Below, piece after piece: positions 61,769-64,000 of a stretch of DNA of 64,000 bases. Source of the DNA: Halobacillus dabanensis (GTDB lineage Bacteria; Bacillota; Bacilli; Bacillales; Halobacillaceae). Under the pieces are notes generated by a model. It made no database searches, was not told the origin of the DNA, and was given only the letters and a program-made list of their open reading frames with translations. The position numbers and the translations under genes are program-made. Location of the stretch: assembly GCF_900114165.1 (NCBI RefSeq), contig NZ_FOSB01000002.1:248001-312000 (forward strand), written 5' to 3'. How positions within the stretch are numbered: the first letter of the stretch is position 1; every line of letters begins with the position of its first letter.

Positions 61769-63226
61769 CTAGGCATATACATCCTGATAAATGTGGAACA
61801 ACTTTTTATAGGACTCCACTTTTTCCTTGTCTGGTGAGAAAGTCTTTTCGATTGTCAGAAATTCATCTGCACAACCTTCCAAAGTATCAAACCACCCGCA
61901 GCCGTACGCCGCAAGCATCGCTGCTCCTACACCTGGACCCTGTTCGCTCGACAATTTGACGACTTCGGCATTAAAGATATCCGCCTGCATTTGCAGCCAA
62001 TATTCATTCTTCGCTCCGCCACCTGTCGATACTATGGTATCAATCGTTTTTCCATTCTCTCGAAAAATCTCAAGCGATTCATTCAATGAAAAAGTAATCC
62101 CTTCCATTACTGCATGGACGAATTCTCTTCTCGTATGAGAGTGGGTCATTCCTATGAAACTCCCACGTATGTTGGCATCGGCATGCGGTGTCCGTTCTCC
62201 TGAAATATAAGGAGTGAACAATAATCCTCTGGATCCTGGAGAAACTTCTTCGACTCCCTTTGCAAAGGCTTCAAATGTTTCTTGCGGTGCATAGACATCT
62301 TTAAACCAACGGAGACTGTCTCCAGCCGCAAGCGTAACACCCATCGTGTAGTAAGCATCAGGGGCGCCATGGTTGAAGTAATGGACTTTTCCTCCAAAAT
62401 CCTTATCCCGACTTGACTCATAGGAGAGGATGACGCCTGAAGTCCCGATACTGCACAGTGTCTTTCCATCACTCAGTATACCTGAACCAATCGCCCCGCA
62501 AGCATTATCCGCACCACCTGCAAAGACTTTTGTATGTGCACGAAGTCCAGTTTGTTCCGCCACTCCTGCCTCTACAACGCCTGTTTGATCACTCGAGCTC
62601 ACTAAAGGAGGGCAGATCTCTATGTTTATACCAACAGCATCACAGATTTCCTTACTCCAATCATTTGCCGATAGATCGAGCAAAAGTGTACCGGCTGCAT
62701 CCGAATAATCCATGGCGATTTCACCAGTGAGACGATATCGCAAGTAATCCTTCGGCAAGACAAAGGTAGAAGCTTTTCCATAAAGTTCTGGTTCGTTTTC
62801 TTTCACCCACAAAATTTTTGGAAGAGTGAATCCTTCCAATGCAGGATTTTTCGTGATTGCAAGCAGGCGATCCTCTCCTACTTGGTGAAGAATATCCCGG
62901 CACTGTTTGGTTGTACGTGTATCATTCCAAAGAATTGCATTCCTTAATGGTTTCTTCTCATTATCCAACAGGACAAGCCCATGCATCTGCCCAGAAAAAC
63001 TCATGCCTTCAATATCAGACGCAGGACACGGGGCCTGCTGGACTAGTTCTTTCAATCCAGCAAGTGTTTCTTCCACCCATACTTCAGGGTCCTGCTCGCT
63101 ATAGCCGTTTTTTTCTTGGATAAGAGGATAAGACTTCGACACCTCTAGAGCTATATCACCATTTTGGTCGACAAGTAACAGCTTTACTGCACTTGTCCCC
63201 AAATCAACACCGATCACATATTTCAT
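61769..63226 (-). CDS. xylB: Xylulokinase
   Basis: 485-residue FGGY kinase. N-terminal ATPase motif IGVDLGTSAVKLLLVDQNGD at residues 4-23, GQMHGLVLLDNEKKPLRNAI near 75, the catalytic Asp in LWNDTRTTKQC near 97, and the FGGY signature ISGERTPHADANIRGSFIG near 340. GGGAKNEYWLQMQADIFN near 400 binds ATP. It phosphorylates D-xylulose for entry into the pentose-phosphate pathway. Three bases separate it from xylA, whose end carries its GAGGAG site. Confidence 0.93.
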   Translation of the reverse strand: MKYVIGVDLGTSAVKLLLVDQNGDIALEVSKSYPLIQEKNGYSEQDPEVWVEETLAGLKELVQQAPCPASDIEGMSFSGQMHGLVLLDNEKKPLRNAILWNDTRTTKQCRDILHQVGEDRLLAITKNPALEGFTLPKILWVKENEPELYGKASTFVLPKDYLRYRLTGEIAMDYSDAAGTLLLDLSANDWSKEICDAVGINIEICPPLVSSSDQTGVVEAGVAEQTGLRAHTKVFAGGADNACGAIGSGILSDGKTLCSIGTSGVILSYESSRDKDFGGKVHYFNHGAPDAYYTMGVTLAAGDSLRWFKDVYAPQETFEAFAKGVEEVSPGSRGLLFTPYISGERTPHADANIRGSFIGMTHSHTRREFVHAVMEGITFSLNESLEIFRENGKTIDTIVSTGGGAKNEYWLQMQADIFNAEVVKLSSEQGPGVGAAMLAAYGCGWFDTLEGCADEFLTIEKTFSPDKEKVESYKKLFHIYQDVYA

Positions 63227-63229
63227 AGA

Positions 63230-64000
63230 TTACTTCTCCTCTGCATACATCGTCAGCAAGTATTGATTGATTTTCGCTTTAATCTTTTCTAAACCTCCTG
63301 ATTGATTTTCAATACCATCAAGTCTTAAAGCATGTTCCTCCAACTTATGGAAGTCCGTAGAGCCATCAACGATATCTTTTCCAATACCTTCGCGGAAGCT
63401 TGAGTATCTCTCATTTACAAGGCCATCAAGTACATCATCATCAATCAATTTCTGAGCAACTTTCAATCCGACAGCAAAACTATCCATCCCAGCAATGTGT
63501 GCGTGGAATAAATCTTCTGGCGCAAAGGATCCGCGACGTACCTTCGCATCGAAATTCAATCCTCCGGAGCCTAAGCCGCCATTTTTAATGATTTCATACA
63601 TTGCTAGAGTAGTAGAGTAAAGATCAGAAGGGAATTCATCTGTATCCCAGCCCAATAATGGGTGACCCTGGTTGGCATCCACCGAACCTAGCATATCATT
63701 GACCCGTGCATAACGAAGTTCATGTTCGAATGTATGACCAGCTAATGTCGCATGGTTTGCTTCAATATTGAATTTAAAATGGTCGGCAAGATCATACCTT
63801 TGTAAGAATGCATAACCTGATGCAACATCAAAATCATATTGATGCGTCGTTGGTTCCTTCGGCTTCGGTTCAATGAGGAACTGCGCATCGAATCCGATTT
63901 CCTTCGCGTAATCTACCCCCATCCGGAAGAAACGTCCGAGATTGTCAAGCTCCAGCTTCATATCGGTGTTCAAAAGGGTTTCATAACCCTCACGACCGCC
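63230..64000 (-). CDS. xylA: Xylose isomerase, C-terminal part (5' end outside window)
   Basis: The frame is open to base 64000, so about 256 C-terminal residues are visible and the N-terminal ~185 lie beyond the edge. [16 protein letters not shown] supplies the metal-binding Glu, [14 protein letters not shown] a second Glu and a metal-site His, and [20 protein letters not shown] the following Asp residues, all typical of class II XylA. It interconverts xylose and xylulose and is cotranscribed with xylB. A XylR gene or operator would be expected further right. Confidence 0.93.
   Translation of the reverse strand, partial: GGREGYETLLNTDMKLELDNLGRFFRMGVDYAKEIGFDAQFLIEPKPKEPTTHQYDFDVASGYAFLQRYDLADHFKFNIEANHATLAGHTFEHELRYARVNDMLGSVDANQGHPLLGWDTDEFPSDLYSTTLAMYEIIKNGGLGSGGLNFDAKVRRGSFAPEDLFHAHIAGMDSFAVGLKVAQKLIDDDVLDGLVNERYSSFREGIGKDIVDGSTDFHKLEEHALRLDGIENQSGGLEKIKAKINQYLLTMYAEEK

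Overview
The window looks like chromosome from a low-GC Gram-positive of the family Bacillaceae, most likely a moderately halophilic Halobacillus-like organism. Evidence: strong AGGAGG-type ribosome binding sites with frequent TTG and GTG starts, rather acidic secreted proteins, a TagO-type teichoic-acid enzyme, two LytR-CpsA-Psr proteins, a TasA/SipW matrix operon, and a gas vesicle cluster in the gene order I recall for Priestia (Bacillus) megaterium. I see no rRNA, tRNA, CRISPR array, prophage or insertion sequence. The genus is an inference.

Layout. 0-10 kb: tagO, an amino-acid permease, a very large secreted nuclease, an LCP ligase and small poorly known genes. 10-20 kb: a SEC-C protein, a MacB-type ABC exporter, an LtaS-like sulfatase-fold enzyme, and a module made of carbon-starvation transporter cstA, a protein ending in Cys-Cys and an ArsA/Get3-like ATPase. 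21-27 kb: a twelve-gene gas vesicle operon on the minus strand (gvpQ-B-R-N-F-G-L-S-K-J-T-U). 27-30 kb: two MITE-like Bacillaceae repeats in opposite orientation, a subtilisin, and a Na+/Ca2+-type antiporter behind a yybP-ykoY (manganese) riboswitch. 30-38 kb: an amino-acid ABC importer, a GAF-STAS regulator, a two-component system with two PepSY proteins, and a NERD gene broken by an in-frame TGA.

38-50 kb: glycolate oxidase glcDF, an oligo-1,6-glucosidase, a split chromate transporter, a CdaR-type regulator with glycerate kinase and a GntP permease, a tiny membrane protein and a second LCP protein. 50-55 kb: an operon of a TapA-like protein, SipW, TasA, an LPQTG-bearing TasA-like protein, a class D sortase and an exported protein, with SinR-like heptamers in front. 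55-64 kb: gnd, zwf, a lactonase-type pgl, galM, xylB and the 3' part of xylA, i.e. xylose entry and the oxidative pentose-phosphate branch close together.

Across the window runs a family of intergenic palindromes (core ACCWGGTCAYCCAA and its complement). There are four complete and two decayed copies, all beside 3' ends of minus-strand genes. Their arms differ in sequence but keep pairing. Candidate CcpA (cre) sites lie at the cstA promoter, before the glycerate operon and upstream of zwf, which fits carbon-status control of much of this region.
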